Source of the DNA: an uncultured Saprospiraceae bacterium
GTDB lineage: Bacteria > Bacteroidota > Bacteroidia > Chitinophagales > Saprospiraceae
Direction: 5' to 3'
Length of the DNA stretch: 64,000 nt
NCBI GenBank assembly: GCA_938015435.1
Contig: CALLPN010000028.1
Coordinates: forward strand, 1-64,000
Both the position numbers and the translations under genes were made by a program. Under the pieces are notes generated by a model. The model was given only the letters and a program-made list of their open reading frames with translations. It did no database searches and was not told the origin of the DNA. This document shows, piece after piece, positions 1 through 10,074 of this stretch. Within the stretch, counting starts at the first letter, position 1, and the number at the start of each line of letters is the position of its first letter.

Positions 1-841
1 ATTTGATCCATCTCAACCCAATGAAATCTGGAGTGCGGATTACAAAGGAAAATTCAAAATAGGAAACAAAAGATATTGTTGGCCTTTAACTATTTGCGAC
101 TCAAATAGTAGAATGATACTGGGAATCTATTGTCACTATAGACCTGACTTTAAGTCCATAAAGCATGCCTACATAACGTAAAGCATGCTTACATAAAGGT
201 TTTCAAGAAATACAGCTTAACAAAATTCATACATACAGACAAAGGAACTCCAATTGAAAGTATGCGTTAGCCTAGAAGATTCCCTAAGCTCTGTTACCGG
301 CTAATTGACTTGGATATTACGTAAGTATTCTCAGATCCTGCCTCTCCGCTACAAAACGGAAGACATGAGCGCATGCATAAGGACTTAAAGGCTTACTGTC
401 GAAACAGAATCCAAAAAACCTTAAGTAAGTAAACAGCAAGTTGTAATGGATGACTTTCTTCACGAATACAATAATGTAAGACCTCATGAATCTTTAGAAA
501 TGAATAAACCCGCAAGAGTTCATGTCGTGTCAGATAGAAATAATACTGAAAAGAGAATTCCTTTCGTATATCCTCTTAATTATAAAGTAATCAAGGTAAC
601 ATCTAATGGTGACGCTAGATGGGGAGCTTACAATTGGGTGCTCATTTCTCGTGCCGCTATTGGTCGATTTCTAGGAACTGAAGAAAAAGGTAATGGGATT
701 TGGAATGTCTATTATCGCGATGTACTTTTAGGATGGATAGATAAAAAGCAGTTAAAACCAAAGAATCATATTTACATATTCATAGAATAAAAGTGTAATC
801 CATGTGGGTTTATAAGTGTAAACTATGTGCCTTACTATACA
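1..841 (+). mobile_element. IS481-like element, right-hand part (left end outside window), degenerate transposase
   Basis: Translated pieces SDPASxxQNGRHERMHKDLKAYCRN and FLHEYNNVRPHESLEMNKPA are rve/DDE core signatures; reading frame broken; right terminal repeat aagtgtaaactatgt at 814-828, then ccttactataca as in the copies at 4428 and 11059. Confidence 0.8.
446..790 (+). pseudogene. C-terminal fragment of IS481-like transposase
   Basis: MDDFLHEYNNVRPHESLEMNKPARVHV matches the C-termini of the copies at 4104 and 10205; upstream frame has shifts and stops. Confidence 0.8.
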
Positions 842-916
842 GATAATAAATATTTTAGAATCACCACATCAGTTTCAATAACGCTATAGTTTGAACAAAG
901 AAATCGTGCCAAATAG

Positions 917-1495
917 ATGAATCTACAAGAAATGAAATTAGATCAAATTATTGATAATATATATAGACTAAATAAAAAATCGAAAATAGCATTCGAAGAA
1001 TGTATTATTGTGGCGGAGTATCCTAAAGGTCATATTTTATTTAAATCAGGTGAAATCGAAACGAGTATATACTTTATAAAAAAAGGAATCGTGAGAGCTT
1101 ATTCCTATGTTAAACATAATCAAATTACTTTTTGGTTTGGCAAAGAAGGTGACCCTGTTGTCTCCATGAAAAATTATGTCAGTAATCAGAGGGGATATGA
1201 GGATGTAGAATTGCTAGAGGATTGTGAACTCTATCAAATAAAAAGAGAAAGACTTCAAAAACTCTTTTCAGAAGACATTCATATTGCTAATTGGGGTCGA
1301 AAGTTTGCAGAATTAGAACTTATTAAATCTGAAGAACGTCTTATTTCCTTACAATTTGGTACGGCTACAGAAAGATATTCAGCACTTCTTAATAATCACC
1401 CTTCACTTATCCAGCGCGTACCATTAGGATACATTGCATCTTATTTAGGGATCACTCAAGTAAGCTTAAGCAGAATTAGGGCTAAAATTGGATAA
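917..1495 (+). CDS. Crp/Fnr family transcriptional regulator
   Basis: Cyclic-nucleotide-binding-like N-terminus (YPKGHILFKSGEIETSIYFIKKGIVRAY) and C-terminal HTH (VPLGYIASYLGITQVSLSRIRAKI). Confidence 0.9.
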   Translation: MNLQEMKLDQIIDNIYRLNKKSKIAFEECIIVAEYPKGHILFKSGEIETSIYFIKKGIVRAYSYVKHNQITFWFGKEGDPVVSMKNYVSNQRGYEDVELLEDCELYQIKRERLQKLFSEDIHIANWGRKFAELELIKSEERLISLQFGTATERYSALLNNHPSLIQRVPLGYIASYLGITQVSLSRIRAKIG

Positions 1496-1682
1496 GGTTT
1501 ACTTTTTATCATTTGTAAAATAGATCTACGATTATATTGTTGAACTTTGTCCTGCAATGATGATCAATTCTATTATAACATCGAAAACCATATTGGCAGC
1601 AAGAAACGAACACGAACACGAACAACTTACTTTCTTCTTGCCAAAAAATAAAGTATTTTAAAAATTTGTAAATATAATTACC

Positions 1683-2495
1683 ATGTTAGATATTATAAAA
1701 ACTGGAGCATTATTTATGCTTATCACATTCGCCTTCATTTACTCAAGCTGTAAGGATCAAAGCAATTCAAGTGAGCCAATTACAAAAACAGAAATAACTG
1801 AAAGTCAAGAATTAAAAAAGATTTTATTTGTTGTGACGAGTCATGACGAGAAAGGAGATACTGGTGTAAAAACTGGATATTATTTAGGAGAAGTATCTCA
1901 TCCTTGGGATGTGTTACATTCTGCAGGTTATGAGATAGATTTTGTTAGTCCAAAAGGTGGCAAAGCACCTGTAGATGCTTTTGATATGAGTGATCCTATA
2001 AATAAGAAATTTTGGGATAATGATATCTACCGGAACAAAATCGAAAACACGAAAAAACCAAACGAATTGAATCCTAATGATTATATCGCCATTCATTATG
2101 CTGGAGGACATGGAGCTATGTGGGATTTTGCTGATAATACACAAATTACCACAATAGCCAGCCAAATATATGAGAATAATGGTTTGGTAAGTGCCGTATG
2201 TCATGGGCCTGCTGGTCTTGTCAATATAAAATTAAGTGATGGCAGCTATCTTGTCGATGGCAAAAAGATAAGCTCTTTTACAAACGAAGAAGAAGTAAAA
2301 GTAAAGCTCGAAAATGTTGTTCCTTTTATGTTAGAGAATAAATTAATTGAGCGTGGAGCTATATTTACAAAGGCTGCAGCTTTCCATGAACATGTAATTG
2401 TGGACCAAAGATTAATCACAGGTCAGAATCCTCAATCTGCGAAAAAAGTAGGTGAAGCTACTTTATTAGAATTACAAAGATTAAAAGCTATTTAA
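1683..2495 (+). CDS. DJ-1/PfpI (type 1 glutamine amidotransferase-like) lipoprotein
   Basis: N-terminal lipobox (FAFIYSSC), nucleophile elbow VCHGPAGLVNI, HYAGGHGAMWD. Confidence 0.9.
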   Translation: MLDIIKTGALFMLITFAFIYSSCKDQSNSSEPITKTEITESQELKKILFVVTSHDEKGDTGVKTGYYLGEVSHPWDVLHSAGYEIDFVSPKGGKAPVDAFDMSDPINKKFWDNDIYRNKIENTKKPNELNPNDYIAIHYAGGHGAMWDFADNTQITTIASQIYENNGLVSAVCHGPAGLVNIKLSDGSYLVDGKKISSFTNEEEVKVKLENVVPFMLENKLIERGAIFTKAAAFHEHVIVDQRLITGQNPQSAKKVGEATLLELQRLKAI

Positions 2496-2740
2496 TAAAT
2501 GAGTGCTGCAGACTGCAATGGTTTTGTCGGAGTATTTCAAATAATGTTAGCTTACATACTTAATGTAATAGGTAGAGTAAAAAAACAATAGTTTTACTTC
2601 TATTTTACTGAATTTAATAGGTACTAGAATGACTTGTTATGATTCACCACTTATGGAATGTATGCCTTAAGTATTACTTGAAGATGTTTGGACTATTGAA
2701 TCTTTAGTATCACTTATTAAATATAAAAGGAAATAATAGA

Positions 2741-3100
2741 AGACTGGAGAAAGTAATTTTTTCTTATTACAAGGAATAACTCCAAAATTAAACGATAGGT
2801 ATTATGTCTTTGCGACTATCAATGATCTTAGTTCAATTAATCAAAAATCCACAATCTATGAATTTAAAGAAGAGGAAGGACAACTATCGTTATAGAGAAA
2901 AACAAAGCAGATGCGCTATATTTGAGCTATAAATATGTGGCCTCTTGGATTATCCTTACAATTCATTCATCTCTTGATGCGGTAGGTTTGATGGCAGTAT
3001 TTTCTACAAAATTAGCAAAAAACAATATTAGTTGTTATGTAATCGCAGGATAATATCACGATCATATTTTTGTTGATAGAAAAGATTCTAATCAATCAAT
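2741..3100 (+). pseudogene. ACT-domain protein remnant (copy A)
   Basis: Two-frame translation gives ...YYVFATIND...IYEFKEEEG / TIVIEKNKADALYLSYKYVASWIILTIHSSLDAVGLMAVFSTKLAKNNISCYVIAG*YHDHIFVDRKD; frameshift near 2880 and TAA replacing Tyr in GYYHDH. Confidence 0.75.
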
Positions 3101-3454
3101 TTAGGTTATAATTAAATTATCTATGAGCCAATAAAAATCCTGTTGCTAACAATAGATAGTTTACACTTATAAAGGCATATAGTATAGGCTTATAAAACTC
3201 GATATTTGCTGTAAAAAGCAATAATGGGTTGGAAAACAAAAAGTGTTATGGAACAAAAATTATTATTTATTAAAATGTGGCAGAGCAACAATTATACAAT
3301 GACAGCTCTGTGCGATAGATTCAGCATCTCATGAAATACAGGCCATAAGCTAGTAAAAAGATTTGTAGAGGAAGGAGGAAACTGTCTAGTCACTAACTCA
3401 AAATCTCCTCTCTCAAATCCTCAAAAAACTAATAAGAAAATAGAATCATACATA

Positions 3455-3709
3455 TTGAAAATTAGGAAAAAGTATCCTGATTGGAGCGCCAGAAAATTGA
3501 AGGTCTTACTTGAAGAGAGATACCCCAAGAAAAAATTTCCGTCTGAAACAACAATCAACGCTATTCTTAAGCGCAATAATCTGATCAAACCAAAACGGCG
3601 CAAAAACTCAAAAGAAGGTAAGCTAAATCTCAAATTTGATCCTTCGCAGCCTAAAGAAATTTGGAGTGCTGATTACAAAGGAAAATTCAAAATTGAAAAC
3701 AAAAGGTAG
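3455..3709 (+). pseudogene. Transposase fragment (N-terminal/HTH plus start of DDE core)
   Basis: KIRKKYPDWSARKLKVLLEERYPKKKFPSETTINAILKRNNL...PKEIWSADYKGKF, truncated by stop. Confidence 0.75.
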
Positions 3710-4103
3710 TGCTGGCCACTTACTATTTGCGATTCGAACAGTAAAATCATTCTAGGTATATTCTGTCACTACAGTCCGAACTTTAAATCCGTAAAGCAAG
3801 CGTACAAAAAAAATTTCAAGAAATATGATTTACCAAAATTAATTCATAATGATAACGGTACTCCATTTGGACGCCTGCGATCGCCAAGAAGATTCTCTAA
3901 GCTCTGTTACTGGCTAATCGACTTAGGTATAATGCCAACATTCTCAGATCCTGCCTCTCCGCAACAAAACGGAAGACATGAGCGCATGCACAAGGGCTTA
4001 AAGGCTTACTGTCGAAACAGGATCCCAAAAAACCTTAAGCAAACAGCAAGTTGCAAAGGATGACTTTCTTCACGAATATAATAATGTAAGACCTCATAAA
4101 GCT

Positions 4104-4400
4104 TTGGAAATGAATAAACCTGCAAAAGTCCATGTTATGTCAGATAGAAAATATACTGAAAAGAGAATTCCTTTCGGGTACCCCATTCATTATAAAGTAA
4201 TCAAGGTAACTTCTAATGGAGCCGCTAGATGGGGAGCTTACAATTGGGTGCCCATTTCTCGTGCCTCTATTGGTCGTTCCATAGGAACTGAAGAAAAAGG
4301 TATTGGGATTTGGAATGTCAATTATCGCGATGTACTTTTAGGATGGATAGATAAAAAGCAGTTAGAATCAAAGAAACACATTTACATATTCATAGAATAA
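4104..4400 (+). pseudogene. Transposase C-terminal fragment
   Basis: MEMNKPAKVHVMSDRKYTEKRIPFGYP... near-identical to 446-790. Confidence 0.75.
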
Positions 4401-4451
4401 ACGTGTAAAATATATGTCTTACTATACATTAAAAAAATAGAAACTCTACTA

Positions 4452-4693
4452 GAAATAAAGAAAATAAACTCATTTACAAATGAAGAATAAATAAAAGTAA
4501 AACTAGAAAATGAAGTTCCTTTTACGCTAGAAGGCAAATTATTTGAGCGTGAAGGAAAAATTTTAAAGACTACATCTATTACTAAATACGTAGTATAGAT
4601 CAATGATTAGTATCAGGTCAAAATCAACAACCAGCAAAACAAGTTGGAATAGCTACTTTTAAAAAAATACAAAAGTTAGAAAAAACTAAATAA
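4452..4693 (+). pseudogene. Duplicated, decayed 3' end of the DJ-1/PfpI gene
   Basis: Nucleotides tcatttacaaatgaagaataaataaaagtaaaactagaaaatgaagttccttttacgctagaa parallel 2273-2335; encodes degraded SFTNEEEVKVKLENVVPFMLENKLIERG... Confidence 0.8.
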
Positions 4694-4699
4694 CTATCT

Positions 4700-5065
4700 G
4701 AAGAAACAAATTTATATGAATTAATACAAGGAATGACATCAATAATAAACAATGAGAATATTTGTTTTTAACAATAGAAAACATTAGTATAGTTGACCGA
4801 AAAAATACTATTTTCGAATTTGAAGAAACAGAAGACATAACTATTGTGATTGAAAAAACAAAAGGAGACACACTAAACTATAAATATGAATATATAGCTT
4901 CTTGGATTAGACTCAGAGTTCAATCCTCCCTTGACTTTGTTGGTCTGATAGTAAAAAATTTTGGAAAATTAGCAAAGCATGACATTAGCTGAAATCTCAT
5001 TATTACATCTTAATAAGGCCATATTTTCGTTGATAAGAATGAAGCGAATAAGCCCTTGAGGAATT
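4700..5065 (+). pseudogene. ACT-domain protein remnant (copy B)
   Basis: TIVIEKTKGDTLNYKYEYIASWIRLRVQSSLDFVGLIVKNFGKLAKHDIS*NLIITS**GHIFVDKNEA; homologous to copy A, multiple stops. Confidence 0.75.
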
Positions 5066-5134
5066 GATCAAATAATCGCAAAAAACACACAATATAGAAT
5101 TGTAACATACATAGAAATTATTAAACTAAGAAAA

Positions 5135-5587
5135 ATGAAAGAAAAAGAAGTAATAAGAAACGGAGAAGGTCAAAACTACAATTATTCTCAAGATCATTGT
5201 TTTGTTAAGCTATCCTCTCATCACACAAATGGTGAGTTAAGTTTTGTTGAAGACACACTAAAACCAAACTTCTATCTAGCAAGGCATCACCATAAAATAA
5301 TGACTGAAGTATTTTATATTTTGGAAGGTGAAGTAGAATTAATCTTTGATAACGAAACTATAATTTCGAAACCAGGAGACACTATTACAGTTCCTCCTAA
5401 CGTATGGCATGCTGCAAGATGTGTAAAAGGCGGAAAAATGCTTTCAATATTCAAAAACGGACAATTTGATTTCTACTTAGAGAAGCTATCGAAAATGACT
5501 GATTCTGATTTTGAAGACTCAGAATTAATGGCAGCTGTAAATGCGGAGTTTGATATTTATGTGGCAGAATTATCTACGCCAACATAA
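5135..5587 (+). CDS. Cupin-domain protein
   Basis: Cupin motifs LARHHHKIMTEVFYILEGEVELIF and PGDTITVPPNVWHA. Confidence 0.88.
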   Translation: MKEKEVIRNGEGQNYNYSQDHCFVKLSSHHTNGELSFVEDTLKPNFYLARHHHKIMTEVFYILEGEVELIFDNETIISKPGDTITVPPNVWHAARCVKGGKMLSIFKNGQFDFYLEKLSKMTDSDFEDSELMAAVNAEFDIYVAELSTPT

Positions 5588-5633
5588 GTAACCTCAAACT
5601 TATAAGTATAATGTTTTTAAAGAGAAATAATGT

Positions 5634-6187
5634 TGGATAATAGTAGCAATTTTAGCAGCACTTCTGATCATTCCCCTATTTAGTATGATGTAAAAAGGAG
5701 GGATAGAAAATATAGATAGACTCTATCATATTACAGGTGAATTTGCTATTAGATGGATGACAGCTGTATTAACCTTAACACCTTTCTATATTGTTTTTGG
5801 TGTATGTAACCTTTTTGTGCGACAAGCAATGGGAATTGCTACTGCAGTTTGGAGTTTTATACATTTCATTATATTTATGTGGGCCAAAGGGTTTGTAGAA
5901 ACATTTGCAAAAGTGAATTATATGGCTGACTTTATAGCAACACTTATTCTTATTCCTTTATTTTTTACCCCTAACCGAAAATCAATGGAATGGTTATAGT
6001 CGAAATGGAAAAAAATCAGAGATTCTCCTATTTGGCTTTATTCTTAAGCTTATTGCATATCGTTCTACTTGATAAACTGTGGTTGGTATATACGATAGAA
6101 GTTGGTCTTGGTTATGTTATCAGAGTTCCCGCGGTAAAAGAAAGAAGTACTGGCTTCCGAAACAATAGAAAAATAGCAAAAAATTAA
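5634..6187 (+). pseudogene. MsrQ/YedZ-like heme-binding membrane protein, disrupted
   Basis: LYHITGEFAIRWMTAVLTLTPFYIVFGV..RQAMGIATAVWSFIHFIIFMWAKG...MADFIATLILIPLFFTPNRKSMEWL then frame change to MEKNQRFSYLALFLSLLHIVLL; in-frame TAA at 5691-5693 and frameshift near 6000. Confidence 0.65.
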
Positions 6188-7338
6188 TGATGAATATCTC
6201 TAAGAAGTACACTGATATAAGAAAACAAACTGTTGATTTTTGCAATCATTTACAGCCTGAAGACTTTGCGATTCAAGTAGTTCCATTTGCTAGTCCTGCC
6301 AAATGGCATTTAGCACATACTACTTGGTTTTTCGAAACATTTATCTTGCTGCCTAACGTAAAAGATTATACTGTTTTCAATCCAAATTTCAACTTTCTTT
6401 TTAATAGTTATTATAATAATGCTGGCGATAGAATTTTGCAGAATAACAGAGGCAATATGTCTCGTCCTAGCACGGATGAAATTTTCACCTATAGAATCTA
6501 TGTGGATGAAAAAATACAAATTTTATTACATAACGAACAAGAAAAAAAGATTTTGGATTTGGTTGTTTTGGGGCTGAATCACGAGCAGCAACATCAAGAA
6601 TTATTAGTAACCGATGTCAAATATATGTTGGGCCACAACCCTCTCTTTCCTGTTTTTCATGATAAATACAATTTGGTACATGATTCAAATTTGATAGAAA
6701 AAAGTGTAAAAACAACTGAAGGAGTTTACGAAATTGGATATCAAGGAAATGATTTTTGCTATGATAATGAGTTAGGTATTCACAAAGTCTATTTGCCAGA
6801 TTTCGAAATAAATAAACATCTAGTTACCAATGGAGAATTCCTTGAATTTATGGAAGCGGGCGGTTATTTTAATTTTAATCTCTGGTTGGACGATGGTTGG
6901 TCATGGGTAAATAAAAACCAAATAAATGCTCCAATGTACTGGCACAAAATTGAAGACGAATGGCATTACTACACCCTCGCTGGTTTACAAAAAGTAGATA
7001 AAAAGGCTATACTCAGCCATGTCAACTATTATGAAGCCAATGCCTTTGCCGAATGGAAAGGAATGCGCTTACCAACCGAATTTGAATGGGAAATAGCGTC
7101 ACAACAATTTAGTTGGGGTAAACGCTGGGAATGGACTAATAGTGCCTATCTCGCCTATCCAAATTTTGAAAAAGAAAATGGAGCTGTTGGTGAGTACAAT
7201 GGAAAATTCATGAGCAACAGAATTGTGCTTCGTGGAGCCTCAGTAGCTACATCTAAAAATCATAGTAGAAATACTTATCGCAATTTTTTCACTCCCACTG
7301 AAAGATGGCAATTCGCCGGAATCCGATTAGCAAAATAA
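6187..7338 (+). CDS. egtB: EgtB-type sulfoxide synthase (DinB-like plus FGE-sulfatase-like domains)
   Basis: KWHLAHTTWFFETF and NHEQQHQELL (HxxxHxE iron ligands) plus C-terminal GMRLPTEFEWEIAS...LRGASVAT; followed directly by egtD. Confidence 0.9.
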   Translation: MMNISKKYTDIRKQTVDFCNHLQPEDFAIQVVPFASPAKWHLAHTTWFFETFILLPNVKDYTVFNPNFNFLFNSYYNNAGDRILQNNRGNMSRPSTDEIFTYRIYVDEKIQILLHNEQEKKILDLVVLGLNHEQQHQELLVTDVKYMLGHNPLFPVFHDKYNLVHDSNLIEKSVKTTEGVYEIGYQGNDFCYDNELGIHKVYLPDFEINKHLVTNGEFLEFMEAGGYFNFNLWLDDGWSWVNKNQINAPMYWHKIEDEWHYYTLAGLQKVDKKAILSHVNYYEANAFAEWKGMRLPTEFEWEIASQQFSWGKRWEWTNSAYLAYPNFEKENGAVGEYNGKFMSNRIVLRGASVATSKNHSRNTYRNFFTPTERWQFAGIRLAK

Positions 7339-7339
7339 C

Positions 7340-8287
7340 ATGAATAAAACTTTTAAAAACGAAGTTCACGAAGGATTGTCTTCAAACCCAAAAACGCTTT
7401 CTTCAAAATATTTTTACGATAAAAAAGGAGATGCTATTTTTGTGGAAATAATGAATTTGCCTGAATATTATTTAACGCGAAGTGAGTTAGATATTTTCCA
7501 AAATAAGACTCATAAATTAATTGAAGCCTTTGGTGTACATCCCGATTCCTATTTTGAAATAATAGAATTAGGGGCTGGCGATGGAACTAAGACCAAAGAA
7601 TTATTAAAAGTATTAGATCAAGAAAATTATAATTTCGATTACTTTCCTATCGACATTTCTTCTAATGCCTTGGAGCTCCTAAAACAAGACCTAAAGGTCG
7701 AAATACCAAACCTAAATGTTGAAATTCAACAAGGCGATTATTTTGAAGTATTGACTTCGCTTAGTGACAGCAAGAAACCAAAAGTAGTTTTATTTTTAGG
7801 GTCTAATATTGGAAACATGTATGACGAAATGGCTTCCAAATTTATATACAGCCTCGGTGCAAACTTACAAGCTGGTGACCAAATTCTTTTGGGTGTGGAT
7901 TTAATAAAACCAAAGGAGATTGTATTGCCTGCCTATAACGACAGTCAAGGAATAACTGCCAAGTTCAATATGAATTTGTTAGATAGAATAAATAATGAAT
8001 TGGGGGGAGATTTTAACCTCAATCATTTTGAACACCAACCTGAATACACAGAGAAAGAAGGCATTGCTAGAAGCTTCATTGTAAGCATGACTAATCAGAC
8101 TGTAAAAATTGAAGCTTTAGGGCAATCTTATACCTTTTCCAAAGGGGAAAAAATTCAAATGGAAATTTCAAGAAAGTATAATGATCAATTAATTGGAAAG
8201 ATAATTGAAAATACGGATTTCATCTTGCACGAAAAGGTATTAGACAGTAAAGAATACTTTGCAAATTACATTCTAAAGAGAAACTAG
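7340..8287 (+). CDS. egtD: L-histidine N(alpha)-methyltransferase
   Basis: LSSKYFYDKKGDAIFVEIMNLPEYYLTRSE, IELGAGDGTKT, FLGSNIGNM, EISRKY. Confidence 0.92.
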   Translation: MNKTFKNEVHEGLSSNPKTLSSKYFYDKKGDAIFVEIMNLPEYYLTRSELDIFQNKTHKLIEAFGVHPDSYFEIIELGAGDGTKTKELLKVLDQENYNFDYFPIDISSNALELLKQDLKVEIPNLNVEIQQGDYFEVLTSLSDSKKPKVVLFLGSNIGNMYDEMASKFIYSLGANLQAGDQILLGVDLIKPKEIVLPAYNDSQGITAKFNMNLLDRINNELGGDFNLNHFEHQPEYTEKEGIARSFIVSMTNQTVKIEALGQSYTFSKGEKIQMEISRKYNDQLIGKIIENTDFILHEKVLDSKEYFANYILKRN

Positions 8288-8290
8288 ATA

Positions 8291-8973
8291 GTGGCAATAA
8301 CCACGCTTGGCATATTAGAGCTTGGAAGTCAAACAACTACATTTTACTTAAAAGAAATGAATCGAGTTTTCAATAGGAATAGAGGTGGTTATAACATCTA
8401 TCTATTTCTATTATTCAACACCAATGTTGATACAATTAATTCGTTTTCACCAAATCCTTCTGAGGAGTTAGAGGATATTATTCAAGCTTATATTTCTGAG
8501 GTTGAAAACAGAGATATAGAGCACCTTGTAATTCCTAATATCACACTTCAAAAAACCTTAGACCGTATAAAAAACACAAACATCATTCTTCATCCAATAG
8601 ATATTTGTCTCTCAAAATTATTGAAAACAATTGGTCACAAGTTGTACTGTTTGGGTTATTACATACCATGCAATCGAATTATATCCGAAGTAAATTTGCT
8701 CAACGCGACATAGAAGTATTGCTTTCTACAGAAGAAGACAAGCTGTTTATTGACAAGGTTAGTATAGCTATTTATACAGATACACAAACAGAAGAAATAC
8801 TAAATAAATATAATTTAAAAATAGAAGAATATGCAGCCAGTCATCCAGTAATACTACCTTGTTCCAAATTGTCTATTTTTAAACCAATAAATATAAACTT
8901 GTTAGATATGGCGCAATTACAAATTGAAGAAGCCGTAAATAGAGTTTTAGAAACTAATAATATAATACCATGA
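8291..8973 (+). pseudogene. Aspartate/glutamate racemase-like gene split by a frameshift
   Basis: Frame 2 (8291-8713) TTLGILELGSQTTTFYLKEMNRVFNRNRGGYN; frame 1 (8605-8973) VVLFGLLHTMQSNYIRSKF...ASHPVILPCSKLSIF; the family pattern needs both frames, switch near 8620-8640. Confidence 0.7.
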
Positions 8974-9821
8974 AAGTAGCAGTAACATCAGCAAGCGGAA
9001 AATTAGGTTCAGCCATAGTCCAGTATTTAATTCAAGAAATAGGGAAAGAAAATGTAATAGGCATAGCACGAACTACAGAAAGAGCCGAGCATCTAGGAGT
9101 AGAAATTAGAAAAGGCGACTATAATAGTCTAGAAGATTTTGATCTAGCATTGCAAGGTGTAGACAAAGTACTGCTCGTTTCTGGTATGGACGAGCCACAA
9201 AAAAGGATTCAACAACATCGTAATGTTATAGAGGCAGCTAAGGCAAATGGTGTTCGAAAGATTGTCTATACTAGCATTGTCGGTGCTGAAGAAAACACTG
9301 CGTTTAGTCCAATAGTAGAAACGAATAGACAAACTGAAAAAGACATTATTAAATCGAGTTTGGATTATGTAATTGGTAGAAATGGGATTTACATTGAGCC
9401 AGATTTAGAATACCTGGATACTTATAAAAAAGAAGGGGAAATAAGAAATTGTGCAGGAGAAGGAAAATGTGCTTATACCTGCCGCCAAGAATTGGGTTAT
9501 GCCTACACCAAAATGTTAGTAGAAGAAAAGCACAAGGGGCAAACATATAACTTAGTTGGTGATGCAATTACTCAAGCTCAATTGGCTGATTTCATCAACC
9601 AAGTTTATGGTACCAAATTAAAGTTCAACTCAGTATCTGAAGAAGATTATTTAGCTGAAAGAAAAGACGAGCTAGGAGATTTTATGGGAACTGTCATTGC
9701 AGGAATATACCAAGGAATTAAAAACGGAGCAAATGATATTTTATCTGACTTCGATAAAGCTGCAGGAAGAGCTCATAAGTCAATTCTTGAAATAGTAAGC
9801 GAATTCAAAAATAAAAACTAA
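8970..9821 (+). CDS. NmrA-like / NAD(P)-binding SDR-family protein
   Basis: MKVAVTSASGKLGSAIVQYLI Rossmann start; VRKIVYTSIVGAEENTAF...ETNRQTEKDIIKSSLDYVIGRNGIYIEP. Confidence 0.9.
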   Translation: MKVAVTSASGKLGSAIVQYLIQEIGKENVIGIARTTERAEHLGVEIRKGDYNSLEDFDLALQGVDKVLLVSGMDEPQKRIQQHRNVIEAAKANGVRKIVYTSIVGAEENTAFSPIVETNRQTEKDIIKSSLDYVIGRNGIYIEPDLEYLDTYKKEGEIRNCAGEGKCAYTCRQELGYAYTKMLVEEKHKGQTYNLVGDAITQAQLADFINQVYGTKLKFNSVSEEDYLAERKDELGDFMGTVIAGIYQGIKNGANDILSDFDKAAGRAHKSILEIVSEFKNKN

Positions 9822-9824
9822 GCT

Positions 9825-9996
9825 CAATCGATTGGACGGATTCGACAAGAGTTACTAGCCGAGGTGCGCCTCTCACACCACCTAGCATACGGGCCTCGTA
9901 CTAGGCGGTTCATTAAAATCAATACTTTAAATTTTGAGCAATAGTCCATCATGATAATTTACTAACATTCAGTAGCAATGCATGCCAGGCACACAC
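9825..9996 (-). mobile_element. RT-less group II intron relic (5' end joined to 3' end)
   Basis: caatcgattggacgg...gaggtgcgcctctcacaccacctagcatacgggcctcgtactaggcggttcatt matches the 3' end of the element at 12257-12345; aataatttactaacattcagtagcaatgcatgccaggcacacac matches its 5' end at 13569-13614; about 1.2 kb between is absent. Confidence 0.75.
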
Positions 9997-10074
9997 ATTG
10001 CGTAGGATGTCATTCTAGCCTGAAACAGCTCAAAACGACACCTACACAGTAACGTTAACCGTAATAAGGTACGG

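Larger units (their letters stand above)
3141..4428 (+). mobile_element. IS481-like element, near full-length degenerate copy
   Basis: Left repeat agatagtttacactt (3154-3168), transposase fragments MGWKTKSVMEQKLLFIKMWQ... (from about 3225), premature TAG at 3707-3709 where copy 1 has TAT, C-terminal ORF to 4400, right end acgtgtaaaatatatgtcttactataca. Confidence 0.8.

Noticed and set aside
6187-7338. FGE-sulfatase-like domain considered as formylglycine-generating enzyme for the sulfatase at 19368
   Set aside because: The N-terminal DinB-like iron motif and adjacent egtD identify it as EgtB; no separate FGE or anSME gene is visible in the window.
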